Source: Caldiserica bacterium UBA646 (GTDB lineage: Bacteria > Caldisericota > Caldisericia > Caldisericales > Caldisericaceae). Taken from it: a stretch of DNA of 7,457 nt. The stretch spans positions 1 to 7,457 of the forward strand of contig DBOM01000041.1 of the NCBI GenBank assembly GCA_002299965.1. Direction: 5' to 3'. The position numbers and the translations under genes were made by a program. Shown here piece after piece: positions 1 through 5,362 of the stretch (position 1 is the first letter of the stretch; every line of letters starts with the position of its first letter). The notes under the pieces are model-generated. The model had not been told where the DNA came from. It worked only from the letters and a program-made list of their open reading frames with translations, and did no database searches.

Positions 1-92
1 ACTGTAAGAACCAATACAGGTAATTGTCCAAGGATAGCGTTTATTTGATCTGTTGATATGTGCCGAAGTTCAGTTGTTATAAATGCTGGCAT
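1..92 (-). CDS. Possible 5' end of a further gene, cut by the window edge
   Basis: An open frame starts at an ATG at 92 and runs off the left edge after 30 full codons. Its residues begin MPAFITTELRHISTDQ and continue with a hydrophobic QLPVLVL stretch, which reads like protein rather than random AT-rich sequence. It lies 56 nt downstream of the stop of the PepSY-like gene and on the same strand, so it could be the last gene of that transcript. Against it, I see no convincing Shine-Dalgarno sequence before the ATG, and an in-frame TAA sits just three codons upstream. I do not recognise the family and cannot assign a function from this fragment. Confidence 0.3.
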   Translation of the reverse strand, partial: MPAFITTELRHISTDQINAILGQLPVLVLT

Positions 93-148
93 AGTTTTTA
101 TTTGTTAACAGAAATTTTATATCTCAAGATTTATCCAAACAAGAATTT

Positions 149-1060
149 TTATCTCACTGAAACCCCCTCTATAGCAGGAACGAAGGCGTTAAAGGTGCAA
201 ACTTTACCATCAATTATTGTAGTCCCAGTGAATACATATACAGGTTGTAAATAAGGCTGTTCTTCTATGGAACCTGCGTCTTCCCAGTATGCTAATTCAA
301 TTTTTTCAATGCTTGCACTCGTTGCTTCTGATGGTATGTTAACAAGAGCCTTGTTATTGGTTAATTCACTAAGGGCATCCCGAACAGGTTTGAGCTTAGC
401 AATTTTATACGGTTCTACCTCCTTATAATACTTACAAACTCTTACTACTTTGCCTTCTCCTCTAACTTCGACAATAATCCTTGATACACCATAGACCTTT
501 AGGCCGTTTACTTTAGGATAAAAGTATACTCCATAGCCAATCAGTTTGTAGTCTCCTGTTAATTTAGAACCCTGTGATCTTTCGCTTGCAACTACAGTGT
601 TAAATTCTGGAAGCAGTAGATTATACTTGGTCAGAAAATTTTTAGATATTTTTATTGCTTCTTCTTTTGAAATTGTACATTCTTCTGTTGGGTAGCCTTC
701 TTCTGCTTCATCTAAACAAACATCCCATTTACCAGATTCACTATAATATTGAAGGTTTTTATTTTCTTCTTTTACAAAATAACCTTTTATTACATTCTGC
801 TCTTTTATTTCCCCCTCTATCCCAAAAATGTTTGATATTTTACTTGTTTCGGTTGAAGGATCGCCCGGTCCCACGAATTTATAAACAAGGATTTGCTTTG
901 GAAGGTTAGAAGCGTCGGTCTTTAAAGTGTATGTAACATGAGGAACTTTTTCTCCAGGCATCGGCAAACAAAGGTCAGGATAACTCTGTTTATTTACGAA
1001 AAATATTATAATACTTGCAAGTATAACAAATACTATGCTTAAAAAAATTTTATGCTTCAT
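149..1060 (-). CDS. Membrane-anchored PepSY/YycI-like protein, downstream partner of the DUF6345 gene
   Basis: This 303-residue protein has a short basic N-terminus and one hydrophobic segment at about residues 5-22. It is probably a signal anchor, because no convincing cleavage site or lipobox follows. The exported part contains a helix starting ISKEEAIKIS (about 131-140), then strands including GYGVYFYPKVNGLKVYG and a VEVRGEGKVV turn, then a C-terminal strand pair with LQPVYVFTG and FNAFVPA. This order resembles PepSY/FTP propeptide domains and the YycI regulators of Firmicutes, families that bind or restrain partner proteins outside the membrane. That assignment is by pattern only. The start is well supported: AGGAGG precedes the ATG by 7 nt, and the upstream DUF6345 stop codon overlaps this SD, leaving a 10-nt gap. 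The two genes are therefore almost certainly co-transcribed. Its role as a partner of the DUF6345 protein is inference. Confidence 0.85.
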   Translation of the reverse strand: MKHKIFLSIVFVILASIIIFFVNKQSYPDLCLPMPGEKVPHVTYTLKTDASNLPKQILVYKFVGPGDPSTETSKISNIFGIEGEIKEQNVIKGYFVKEENKNLQYYSESGKWDVCLDEAEEGYPTEECTISKEEAIKISKNFLTKYNLLLPEFNTVVASERSQGSKLTGDYKLIGYGVYFYPKVNGLKVYGVSRIIVEVRGEGKVVRVCKYYKEVEPYKIAKLKPVRDALSELTNNKALVNIPSEATSASIEKIELAYWEDAGSIEEQPYLQPVYVFTGTTIIDGKVCTFNAFVPAIEGVSVR

Positions 1061-1070
1061 GATTTCCCTC

Positions 1071-1937
1071 CTAATTTGGGTAAATCAAATGATCTTGAAT
1101 TATGCTATAGAAAGAAGGCGAATTTTTATACCATTCATACACTGGTCTTACGGGATAGTACGCACTTATCCAATCATACTTTGCAGGAGTGTATCCCTCA
1201 ACTCTCGCTATTACTGTCTCACCGCACTGCGGTTGATAATAGTCAGCAGCGTAGAAAAAAGCATTCATAAAACTATATCCATCAACTAAATACTGGCCAT
1301 ATAATGTTCCCTCTCGACTGTCAAGAAACATTCTGGAAGCAAATCCCATTGTGAGAGTTGCTCCTTCAAAAGTTTTGAAGATGTTATCCTGTTTTGTTGC
1401 ATTTCCGTTATTTGTAAGCCAATTACAACTATACACTGTTATCCATTTTAAAGTGCCGTGGCCAAACCTTACTTCGTTTGTCCTTGCATTTACCGTGTCA
1501 TAGTTTTCCATATCACTTCCGTGCCATGCTTCGCCTGAACTTCTTGCGTAGAAATGCATAGAAGATTCTAATGGGTAAGGTGAATTAAGACAATGTCCTG
1601 AAAAAGCATAAAAATCAACAGAATTAACTATTGAATCTGTCCTTAGATGAGATTCATTTGCAGCACTATTAAGATATTTGAAGCTTAAGCTGAATTTAGT
1701 TTTGATGGCGTTGTATAAATTGTTGACATAACTTGCTCCAGCCCTGTCTCCATATGCACAATCTGGATGCCATAGACTTGAGTAAGCATTTATCCCATCA
1801 AAACCACAATACAACGTATCTGCAAAAGATACAGAATAGGGTGCCAGAAGAACTGCAAAGAGAAGTGCGATAGATAAAACTGCTTTGCTCAATCGTGTCT
1901 TCTTCATTTTTACCTCCTTGTTAAAATTTTTACTCAT
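1071..1937 (-). CDS. Secreted DUF6345-type protein with a caspase-like His/Cys arrangement
   Basis: The product is 288 residues from the ATG at 1937, or 278 from the in-frame ATG at 1907. The signal peptide has a basic KKTRLSK region, a hydrophobic core and a likely cleavage after SFA (residue 39). The mature part carries features I associate with DUF6345: an early CGFDGIN segment, VDFYAFSGH (His115), WITVYSCNW (Cys171), then a GATLTMGF strand and a GYSFMNAFFYAAD helix. A hydrophobic strand ending in SGH, and about 55 residues later another ending in a Cys, is the layout of clan CD (caspase/gingipain-like) peptidases. Catalysis is therefore plausible but unproven. The two starts each have a strong SD, so I cannot choose between them by sequence alone. 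The gene is followed after 10 nt by the PepSY/YycI-like gene and preceded by the duplicated leader. DUF6345 membership is recalled from motifs, not searched. Confidence 0.85.
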   Translation of the reverse strand: MSKNFNKEVKMKKTRLSKAVLSIALLFAVLLAPYSVSFADTLYCGFDGINAYSSLWHPDCAYGDRAGASYVNNLYNAIKTKFSLSFKYLNSAANESHLRTDSIVNSVDFYAFSGHCLNSPYPLESSMHFYARSSGEAWHGSDMENYDTVNARTNEVRFGHGTLKWITVYSCNWLTNNGNATKQDNIFKTFEGATLTMGFASRMFLDSREGTLYGQYLVDGYSFMNAFFYAADYYQPQCGETVIARVEGYTPAKYDWISAYYPVRPVYEWYKNSPSFYSIIQDHLIYPN

Positions 1938-1948
1938 TCTGAACCTCC
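1913..1948 (-). promoter_or_regulatory. Two consecutive ribosome binding sites serving two in-frame starts
   Basis: GGAGG at 1944-1948 lies 6 nt before the ATG at 1937. A second GGAGG at 1913-1917 lies 5 nt before the in-frame ATG at 1907. Both are near-ideal. The longer start adds ten residues (MSKNFNKEVK) before a conventional MKK signal peptide start. Either start gives an exportable protein. Confidence 0.75.
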
Positions 1949-1978
1949 TTAAATAAATTTTTTAATTTAACTCTCTTA

Positions 1979-2008
1979 TTTCAGCTCAATTTCTATTTTT
2001 TTCTGAAA
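1979..2008 (-). promoter_or_regulatory. Inverted repeat TTTCAG-18 nt-CTGAAA just downstream of the putative promoter
   Basis: The 6-bp arms at 1979-1984 and 2003-2008 are perfect, and both arms and spacing are identical in the second leader (4792-4797 and 4816-4821). The position at the start of the predicted transcript suits either an operator or an RNA hairpin. The arms are short and the loop is long and AT-rich, so the main evidence is conservation between the two copies. Confidence 0.35.
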
Positions 2009-2013
2009 CTTTA

Positions 2014-2105
2014 TCAATATTTTATACCTTTTTCCTCCTTGCACAATTTCCACTCAGTTGTTACCTGCTTCTGTACGAATAATCCTTCATTTGCCTTTTG
2101 TTCAT
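2014..2105 (-). pseudogene. Small leader ORF, copy 1, interrupted by a one-base deletion
   Basis: From the ATG at 2105 the frame reads MNKRQMKDYSYRSR and stops at 2061. Adding one T to the TATT run after the DY codons restores the frame seen in the other leader. It would then read FVQKQVTTEW and KLCKEEKGIKY, ending at 2014 with 30 codons before the stop. Relative to copy 2 there is also an extra AAG, a whole codon in that frame. The ATG overlaps by one base (TGATG) the stop of a five-codon mini-ORF, MRAIN, which has an AAGGAGG SD and starts at 2122. I do not recognise the peptide. The element may be a decayed gene or a leader peptide. Confidence 0.4.
2019..2046 (-). promoter_or_regulatory. 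Putative sigma-A-type promoter for the DUF6345 unit
   Basis: On the minus strand TTGTGC (2041-2046) and TAAAAT (2019-2024) are separated by 16 nt. The same boxes and spacing are retained in the duplicated leader before the C39 gene. The -10 box is five of six to consensus and the -35 box is weak. Initiation would fall near 2012, giving a leader of roughly 75 nt. Confidence 0.4.
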
Positions 2106-2191
2106 CAGTTTATTGCTCTCATATTGCACCACCTCCTTCAAATAAAGTTTCCCTTAAAATAATGTCGTTATTCATACTATTTACATTGTAC

Positions 2192-2287
2192 GGGGATTGC
2201 CACAGTCGCTTCGCTTCACTTAGCGTAATGCATGCCGAGGAAAAGAGCGCAATGACGAAGGAAAAGAGCGAACAATGACTACCTTTT
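2192..2287. repeat. REP-like palindromic element, copy 1
   Basis: It begins with GGGGATTGCCACAGTCGC and a GCTTCGCTTC stretch, and ends in GAGCGCAATGAC. This is a diverged form of the dispersed palindromic repeat of the type GATTGCTTCG...GCAATGAC, seen as non-coding REP or MITE-like sequence in many bacterial genomes. An internal tandem duplication is visible: AGGAAAAGAGCG plus AATGAC occurs at 2238-2256 and again at 2259-2279. It lies upstream of the leader repeat in the same relative position as the copy at 5177-5240. Confidence 0.7.
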
Positions 2288-2380
2288 TGAAATTTTATTT
2301 TATCAGAGATCCTAACCATAATATAATATGTAATAAACACTACTTGAAGATACTACAATTTATTAAATAGTATATAAGAG

Positions 2381-2405
2381 ACCCCTCTATTTTGCATAGA
2401 GGGGT
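2381..2405. terminator. Strong hairpin after the lipoprotein gene, probable terminator
   Basis: ACCCCTCTAT (2381-2390) and ATAGAGGGGT (2396-2405) form a perfect 10-bp stem with a 5-nt loop, 45 nt beyond the lipoprotein stop codon. There is no clean T-run on either side (TCTCTTATAT follows on the minus strand). It may therefore be an imperfect intrinsic terminator or a hairpin that protects the 3' end. Confidence 0.6.
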
Positions 2406-2450
2406 GATGATAGTACTGTCTCTTACTACTTCTGTCAAGCTTGGGTTACG

Positions 2451-3839
2451 CTATTTCGGCTTGATGATTAAAAATGTATTGTATCCTTCCATTCTTTTTT
2501 TCTTTCCAGGATAATCAAAAGGTGGAGGTGGATAAAAAAGATCGTATTCTGTTTTCATTACAGTAAATCGTCCAAGATTATCAGGTCGGCTTATAGTAGG
2601 ACCAGTGCAGAAAATCTTACCATCGCTGTAGCGATAAAAATAATGCGCTTCTCTGCCACCTGGCTGCGCAGCTGCAACGAGGAATCCATTTTCCATAAGA
2701 ACTATTCCTGATGATAGTGGATTTTCTTCGATTGGTATTTTCATATAGCAAGTCATTTCATTTGTCTTTGTGTTTAATATCCAGACATCCTGAAAATGAT
2801 ATTCCGGGCAAAGAGGAATTAAACCTATTTTTTCATGAAAAGCTCCACTGATATAAAAATCCGCATCCGGAATAACAACTTCCTCTTTGTCGGTTGCGAG
2901 ATTTATCCTTACAATGCTATAGGGGGTATGCGAAGGCCTGTCTTTAATATCTTGATAAAGCTTAGTTCTATCAACATACAAATAATTATCTACCATGGCC
3001 GCAGAACTATATATGTACTTTTCACTACTTATCAGTTTAGTAACTTTTTCATTTGCAAGGTCATAAATGATTATTTTACCGCTCAATTTGCCGTTAGAAT
3101 CTTGTGATACGAGAGTTGCAATAAGAATACCCCTTCCTTTCATCAATACATAAAATGGCTTATCGCTGGAGTCGCCTCTATAAGGAATTTTAAAATCTTT
3201 ATAGGAACAAATAGGGAAAAGTTTGTCTTTCTTTATATCGTATCCCCATGTTTGCCAGTCACTGCAAGACTCATTTGAAGAAGCCGTCCAAACAACAAAT
3301 CGGTCTGAAAAAGTATAATCCTGGTTTTGTGGCCGGGTACCATTCTCTGGTGCTTCATCGAGCACTTTTACGAGTACATAATCTAACTTTGAGAGTTTTT
3401 TAGGAAGTGGCTTTGCCGGATTCTTTCTCCTGTAGAGTTTAAGGATAGGCTTCTCTGCATTTGGGTGAGAGACAGGTGGTGTATATTCCTCCTTTGGAAC
3501 TTGTTCAAGCAAGTAGTCTCCATACATCCCACAAAAAGAAATTACTCCATAAGGCATTGAAGGAGTTTTATGCATAGGCCATTCCAATTCTCCAATAATC
3601 CAGTCATCTGGTATATTTCTTTTCATTGCAAAAGTATATGGCTTTTGTGGTTCAGGAATTTCTTCCAAGGCCTCAGGGTTATAATGTACCTTAATTCCAT
3701 TTTCGATAATGTCATTGTAAACATCTTTAAGATACTGTGGTGCATTTTCTGGATATTTTGGTATATTATTTTTACAGGAAGAGAAGAGCAATATAAAAAC
3801 AAGTAGAATTGAAAAAATAATTAGTTTTTTAGATTTCAT
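2451..3839 (-). CDS. Exported lipoprotein with propeller-like repeats
   Basis: The 462-residue product begins MKSKK, followed by a hydrophobic segment and a lipobox-like LFSSC with Cys22 as the predicted lipidated residue. It should sit on the outer face of the membrane. From about residue 179 to 413 there are four or five segments of similar form, each a hydrophobic strand followed by a polar turn: WGYDIKKDKLFPI, IIIYDLANEKVTKLI, IVRINLATDKEEVVI, VWILNTKTNEMTCY and YRYSDGKIF. This suggests a beta-propeller or related beta-rich domain, often used for binding. The N-terminal 150 residues are proline-rich and unrecognised. I chose the ATG at 3839 because GAGGG lies 4 nt before it, the lipobox distance is normal, and the gap to the C39 gene is then 10 nt. 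An in-frame start at 3884 would overlap that gene. Function unknown. Confidence 0.85.
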   Translation of the reverse strand: MKSKKLIIFSILLVFILLFSSCKNNIPKYPENAPQYLKDVYNDIIENGIKVHYNPEALEEIPEPQKPYTFAMKRNIPDDWIIGELEWPMHKTPSMPYGVISFCGMYGDYLLEQVPKEEYTPPVSHPNAEKPILKLYRRKNPAKPLPKKLSKLDYVLVKVLDEAPENGTRPQNQDYTFSDRFVVWTASSNESCSDWQTWGYDIKKDKLFPICSYKDFKIPYRGDSSDKPFYVLMKGRGILIATLVSQDSNGKLSGKIIIYDLANEKVTKLISSEKYIYSSAAMVDNYLYVDRTKLYQDIKDRPSHTPYSIVRINLATDKEEVVIPDADFYISGAFHEKIGLIPLCPEYHFQDVWILNTKTNEMTCYMKIPIEENPLSSGIVLMENGFLVAAAQPGGREAHYFYRYSDGKIFCTGPTISRPDNLGRFTVMKTEYDLFYPPPPFDYPGKKKRMEGYNTFLIIKPK

Positions 3840-3849
3840 TTTACCCTCT

Positions 3850-4728
3850 CTACCAAATAATATATCTTTGATTGCCGATGACACAGGTTGCCATAACTCT
3901 TGCGCTAACAGTATGCCTACCTAGAGGAGATCCCCAACCATAATTGTAACTATTGCTGTCTATATAACGAATTGAGTGTTTTCCACTATTGTATTGAATG
4001 TAACCACATCCAACTACGTAATGACCTGTGCTATGCCCCGCTTGACTATAGGGGTCATAATAACCGATTAATCCGTGCCGCTCTCCCCATGTATCGTATC
4101 CATAACATGGATAAGTATCCACATGATAAATCAATCCCTCATAATCAGATATATCCCCTTTAGTTTTGTTATAAATCTCATTAGCTGCATTAGTTTCATC
4201 TGAAGAAACTTGAGTGTACGTCCAGTAAAAACTTGATTGTTTATATTGATTTAATGCATTTGTCAATTTATAAACATACGTTCCTTCAGTTGCAGAAGTA
4301 CCCATTTCATCGGCTAAAAATGATTGAGAGTATTTACTTACAGTTGATAGATATCCCCAATCATAATCAAGAACTTCTTGAGCTGCAGCTGGTCCGCACC
4401 AATAAGACCTTTCTTGAGTTCTTACCGGGATAGAAATCTCTCCTTCTTCAATAGACAACGAAGAAACGCTATATCTATTTGTTTTTAGAGGTATGTCAAG
4501 AGGATTAATATCCTCAGGTTGTTTGGAAAGCCACTCTCTATATTTTTGAAGTTTTTCTTCTTTTAACTTCTTCTCTTTAGCTGTTAATGGGACAAAAGGT
4601 TGAGGACCTTTCTGGAAATTTGGGTTATCTAAACCATACCCTTCACCTGCTTTAACTAATCCGCCAAAAGGAGCTAAACCTATTAGCAATAACGAAATAA
4701 TTACTAAAACTAACATCTTATTTTTCAT
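3850..4728 (-). CDS. Secreted C39-like papain-fold peptidase
   Basis: The 292-residue protein has a signal peptide (basic start, hydrophobic core at about 5-20, likely cleavage near VKA at 27). A charged segment rich in KEKKLKEEKLQKYREW (about 51-66) follows and may be a helical propeptide. The catalytic domain starts near residue 98. Q105 and C111 lie in QERSYWCGPAAAQEVL, the oxyanion-hole Gln and nucleophile of C39-type cysteine peptidases. H236 in GHYVVGCGY and D257 in YIDSNS complete the triad. All key residues are present, so activity is likely. It is a stand-alone exported form, with no ABC transporter domains of the bacteriocin-processing type. Substrate is unknown, with peptide or cell-wall protein processing as options. 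AGGAGG is 6 nt before the ATG. The lipoprotein gene follows after 10 nt, and the duplicated leader precedes. Confidence 0.9.
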   Translation of the reverse strand: MKNKMLVLVIISLLLIGLAPFGGLVKAGEGYGLDNPNFQKGPQPFVPLTAKEKKLKEEKLQKYREWLSKQPEDINPLDIPLKTNRYSVSSLSIEEGEISIPVRTQERSYWCGPAAAQEVLDYDWGYLSTVSKYSQSFLADEMGTSATEGTYVYKLTNALNQYKQSSFYWTYTQVSSDETNAANEIYNKTKGDISDYEGLIYHVDTYPCYGYDTWGERHGLIGYYDPYSQAGHSTGHYVVGCGYIQYNSGKHSIRYIDSNSYNYGWGSPLGRHTVSARVMATCVIGNQRYIIW

Positions 4729-4758
4729 CTTTGTCCTCCTATAATTTTTTATTTCTTT

Positions 4759-4774
4759 TTGCCTTTTCAGGCAA
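4759..4774 (-). promoter_or_regulatory. GAAA-tetraloop hairpin in the C39 leader
   Basis: On the minus strand TTGCCT-GAAA-AGGCAA forms a perfect 6-bp stem closed by a GNRA tetraloop. It lies 18 nt upstream of the AGGAGG of the C39 gene and inside its predicted 5' UTR. Copy 1 of the leader lacks it, because the duplicated block ends just before it. It could affect mRNA stability or translation. Confidence 0.4.
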
Positions 4775-4791
4775 TTAATGTAACTCTCTTA

Positions 4792-4821
4792 TTTCAGCTT
4801 AATTTCTATTTTTTTCTGAAA
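4792..4821 (-). promoter_or_regulatory. Inverted repeat TTTCAG-18 nt-CTGAAA, copy 2
   Basis: The perfect 6-bp arms at 4792-4797 and 4816-4821 are conserved with the leader of the DUF6345 unit, including the 18-nt spacing. They lie at the predicted start of the C39 transcript. Confidence 0.35.
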
Positions 4822-4823
4822 CT

Positions 4824-4916
4824 TTATCTATATTTTATACCTTTTTCCTCCTTGCACAATTTCTGCTCAGTTGTTACCTGCTGTACGAAATAATCTTCCA
4901 TTTGCCTTTTATTCAT
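4824..4916 (-). CDS. Small leader ORF, copy 2 (30 codons)
   Basis: The ATG at 4916 opens a 30-residue, charged peptide that begins MNKRQMEDYFVQQVTTEQ and ends KEEKGIKYR. It overlaps by one base (TGATG) the stop of a five-codon mini-ORF, MRVIS, whose ATG is at 4933. That mini-ORF is preceded by AAAGGAGGTGAT, an exact match to the anti-Shine-Dalgarno complement, so ribosomes should load here efficiently and could reach this ORF by translational coupling. Several differences from the copy at 2105-2014 are silent in this frame, and the only multi-base gap is one whole codon. This favours past coding. Against it, the surrounding non-coding sequence is equally or better conserved, and the predicted promoter lies inside the ORF. 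I do not recognise the peptide. Confidence 0.4.
   Translation of the reverse strand: MNKRQMEDYFVQQVTTEQKLCKEEKGIKYR
4832..4859 (-). promoter_or_regulatory. Putative sigma-A-type promoter for the C39 unit
   Basis: Minus-strand TTGTGC (4854-4859) and TAAAAT (4832-4837) have a 16-nt spacer and are retained in the leader before the DUF6345 gene. Initiation would be near 4825, about 95 nt before the C39 start codon. The -35 box is weak. Transcription could also start further upstream, at the AT-rich repeats. Confidence 0.4.
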
Positions 4917-4954
4917 CAGCTTATGACTCTCATATTGTATCACCTCCTTTCCAA

Positions 4955-5028
4955 GAAATTTTTATTCTCTATATATCAGACTCAAGTTTTTCAAAAAATG
5001 TTACACTTTTTTGAGAGAATTTTCAGAC
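4955..5028 (-). repeat. AT-rich repeat, copy A (promoter-like)
   Basis: On the minus strand it reads AAAATTCTCTC, then TTTTTTGAAAAACTTGAG, then TCTGATATATAGAG. It aligns with copies B and C through the core GTCT-ATATATAGA. TTGAAA and TATAGA are spaced 15 nt here. It is followed about 20 nt later by the AAAGGAGGTGAT SD of the mini-ORF, so it could be the promoter of that leader ORF. Confidence 0.5.
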
Positions 5029-5176
5029 TTTTTTCTGTTATTCTCATAAATGTCTCTTTAAACCGTTATTCTTTGAATAACTTTCACAGTTATCTTTTTA
5101 TCCAATATTTTTACATTCATTTGTGCCACCTCCCTCAAATAAAGTTTTCTTAAAATAATGTCGTTTTGTTAAGGCT

Positions 5177-5240
5177 GGGATTGCTTCGTCGCTACGCTCC
5201 TCGCAAAGACAAAGGGGGAAGAGCGCAATGACTACCTTTT
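5177..5240. repeat. REP-like palindromic element, copy 2
   Basis: It begins GGGATTGCTTCGTCGCTACG and continues CTCCTCGCAAAGAC, then ends GAGCGCAATGAC followed by TACCTTTT. The first half is a near-classical dispersed palindromic repeat. The trailing GAGCGCAATGACTACC is shared with the element at 2192-2287. Its GC content contrasts sharply with the AT-rich surroundings, which supports a separate, mobile origin. Confidence 0.75.
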
Positions 5241-5269
5241 CTGCATTTCTTTTTGCTGAGCCTCCTATC

Positions 5270-5338
5270 AAAAAATTTGCTTCTCTATATATAAGACCTA
5301 TAAACTTGCAAATTTTTTATATTTTTCATAAGAATTTC
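5270..5338 (-). repeat. AT-rich repeat, copy B
   Basis: On the minus strand the conserved core is TTTGCAAGTTTATAGG followed by TCTTATATATAGAG. A perfect 11-bp inverted repeat, AAAAAATTTGC (5270-5280) and GCAAATTTTTT (5308-5318), encloses it. TTGCAA and TATAGA are 16 nt apart, acceptable for a sigma-A-type promoter. AGGAGG follows at 5261-5266, but only a four-codon frame lies beyond it. Confidence 0.6.
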
Positions 5339-5362
5339 CTACTATTTTTTAGCATCTTCTTT

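Larger units (their letters stand above)
1963..2169 (-). repeat. Leader repeat, copy 1 (upstream of the DUF6345 gene)
   Basis: This block matches copy 2 upstream of the C39 gene in two pieces. Positions 1963-2138 match 4776-4949, and 2125-2169 match 5122-5165. The match is closest in the part nearest the gene (about 1980-2063), where only a few bases differ over roughly 80. The two pieces overlap at one SD-like sequence (AAGGAGGTGGTGCAA on the minus strand), whereas copy 2 has two such sequences about 170 nt apart. Copy 1 therefore looks like a shortened version of copy 2, or copy 2 like an expanded one. The block holds small ORFs, a putative promoter and an inverted repeat, described separately. 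Apart from these and the REP-like element at 2192-2287, the 1938-2450 gap holds no gene that I can support. Confidence 0.9.
4776..5165 (-). repeat. Leader repeat, copy 2 (upstream of the C39 gene), with about 170 nt extra
   Basis: The outer parts (4776-4949 and 5122-5165) match the leader before the DUF6345 gene. The middle, about 4950-5121, is absent there and contains one copy of the AT-rich repeat. On the minus strand the extra piece is bounded by two similar SD sequences, GGGAGGTGGCACAAATGAATG and AAAGGAGGTGATACAATATG. Slippage or recombination between these could explain the difference between copies. From the ATG at 5120 to the TAA at 4824 one frame is shared, but it is broken by three TAA codons, so no long protein is encoded. 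Confidence 0.9.

Noticed and set aside
655..1289. Plus-strand frames opposite the PepSY/YycI-like and DUF6345 genes
   Set aside because: They mirror strong minus-strand genes, have Leu/Ile-rich antisense composition and lack ribosome binding sites.
2119..2340. 73-codon minus-strand frame upstream of the DUF6345 gene
   Set aside because: It reads through the REP-like element and into the leader repeat. Its sequence is a translation of those repeats, and there is no SD.
2451..3884. Longer start for the lipoprotein at 3884
   Set aside because: It would overlap the C39 gene by 35 nt and push the lipobox to an unusual position. The start at 3839 has its own SD.
3850..4728. C39 domain as part of a bacteriocin exporter
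   Set aside because: No ATP-binding cassette, transmembrane transporter or double-glycine peptide is found. The protein is a stand-alone secreted form.
4824..5120. One 98-codon gene with three in-frame TAA codons, perhaps recoded
   Set aside because: All three interruptions are TAA, which is not used for selenocysteine or pyrrolysine. The AT-rich repeat within it is conserved as DNA, not in frame.
4902..5153. Plus-strand 83-codon frame across the C39 leader
   Set aside because: It covers duplicated non-coding repeats, has no SD, and its Phe/Leu-rich composition is typical of antisense AT-rich DNA.
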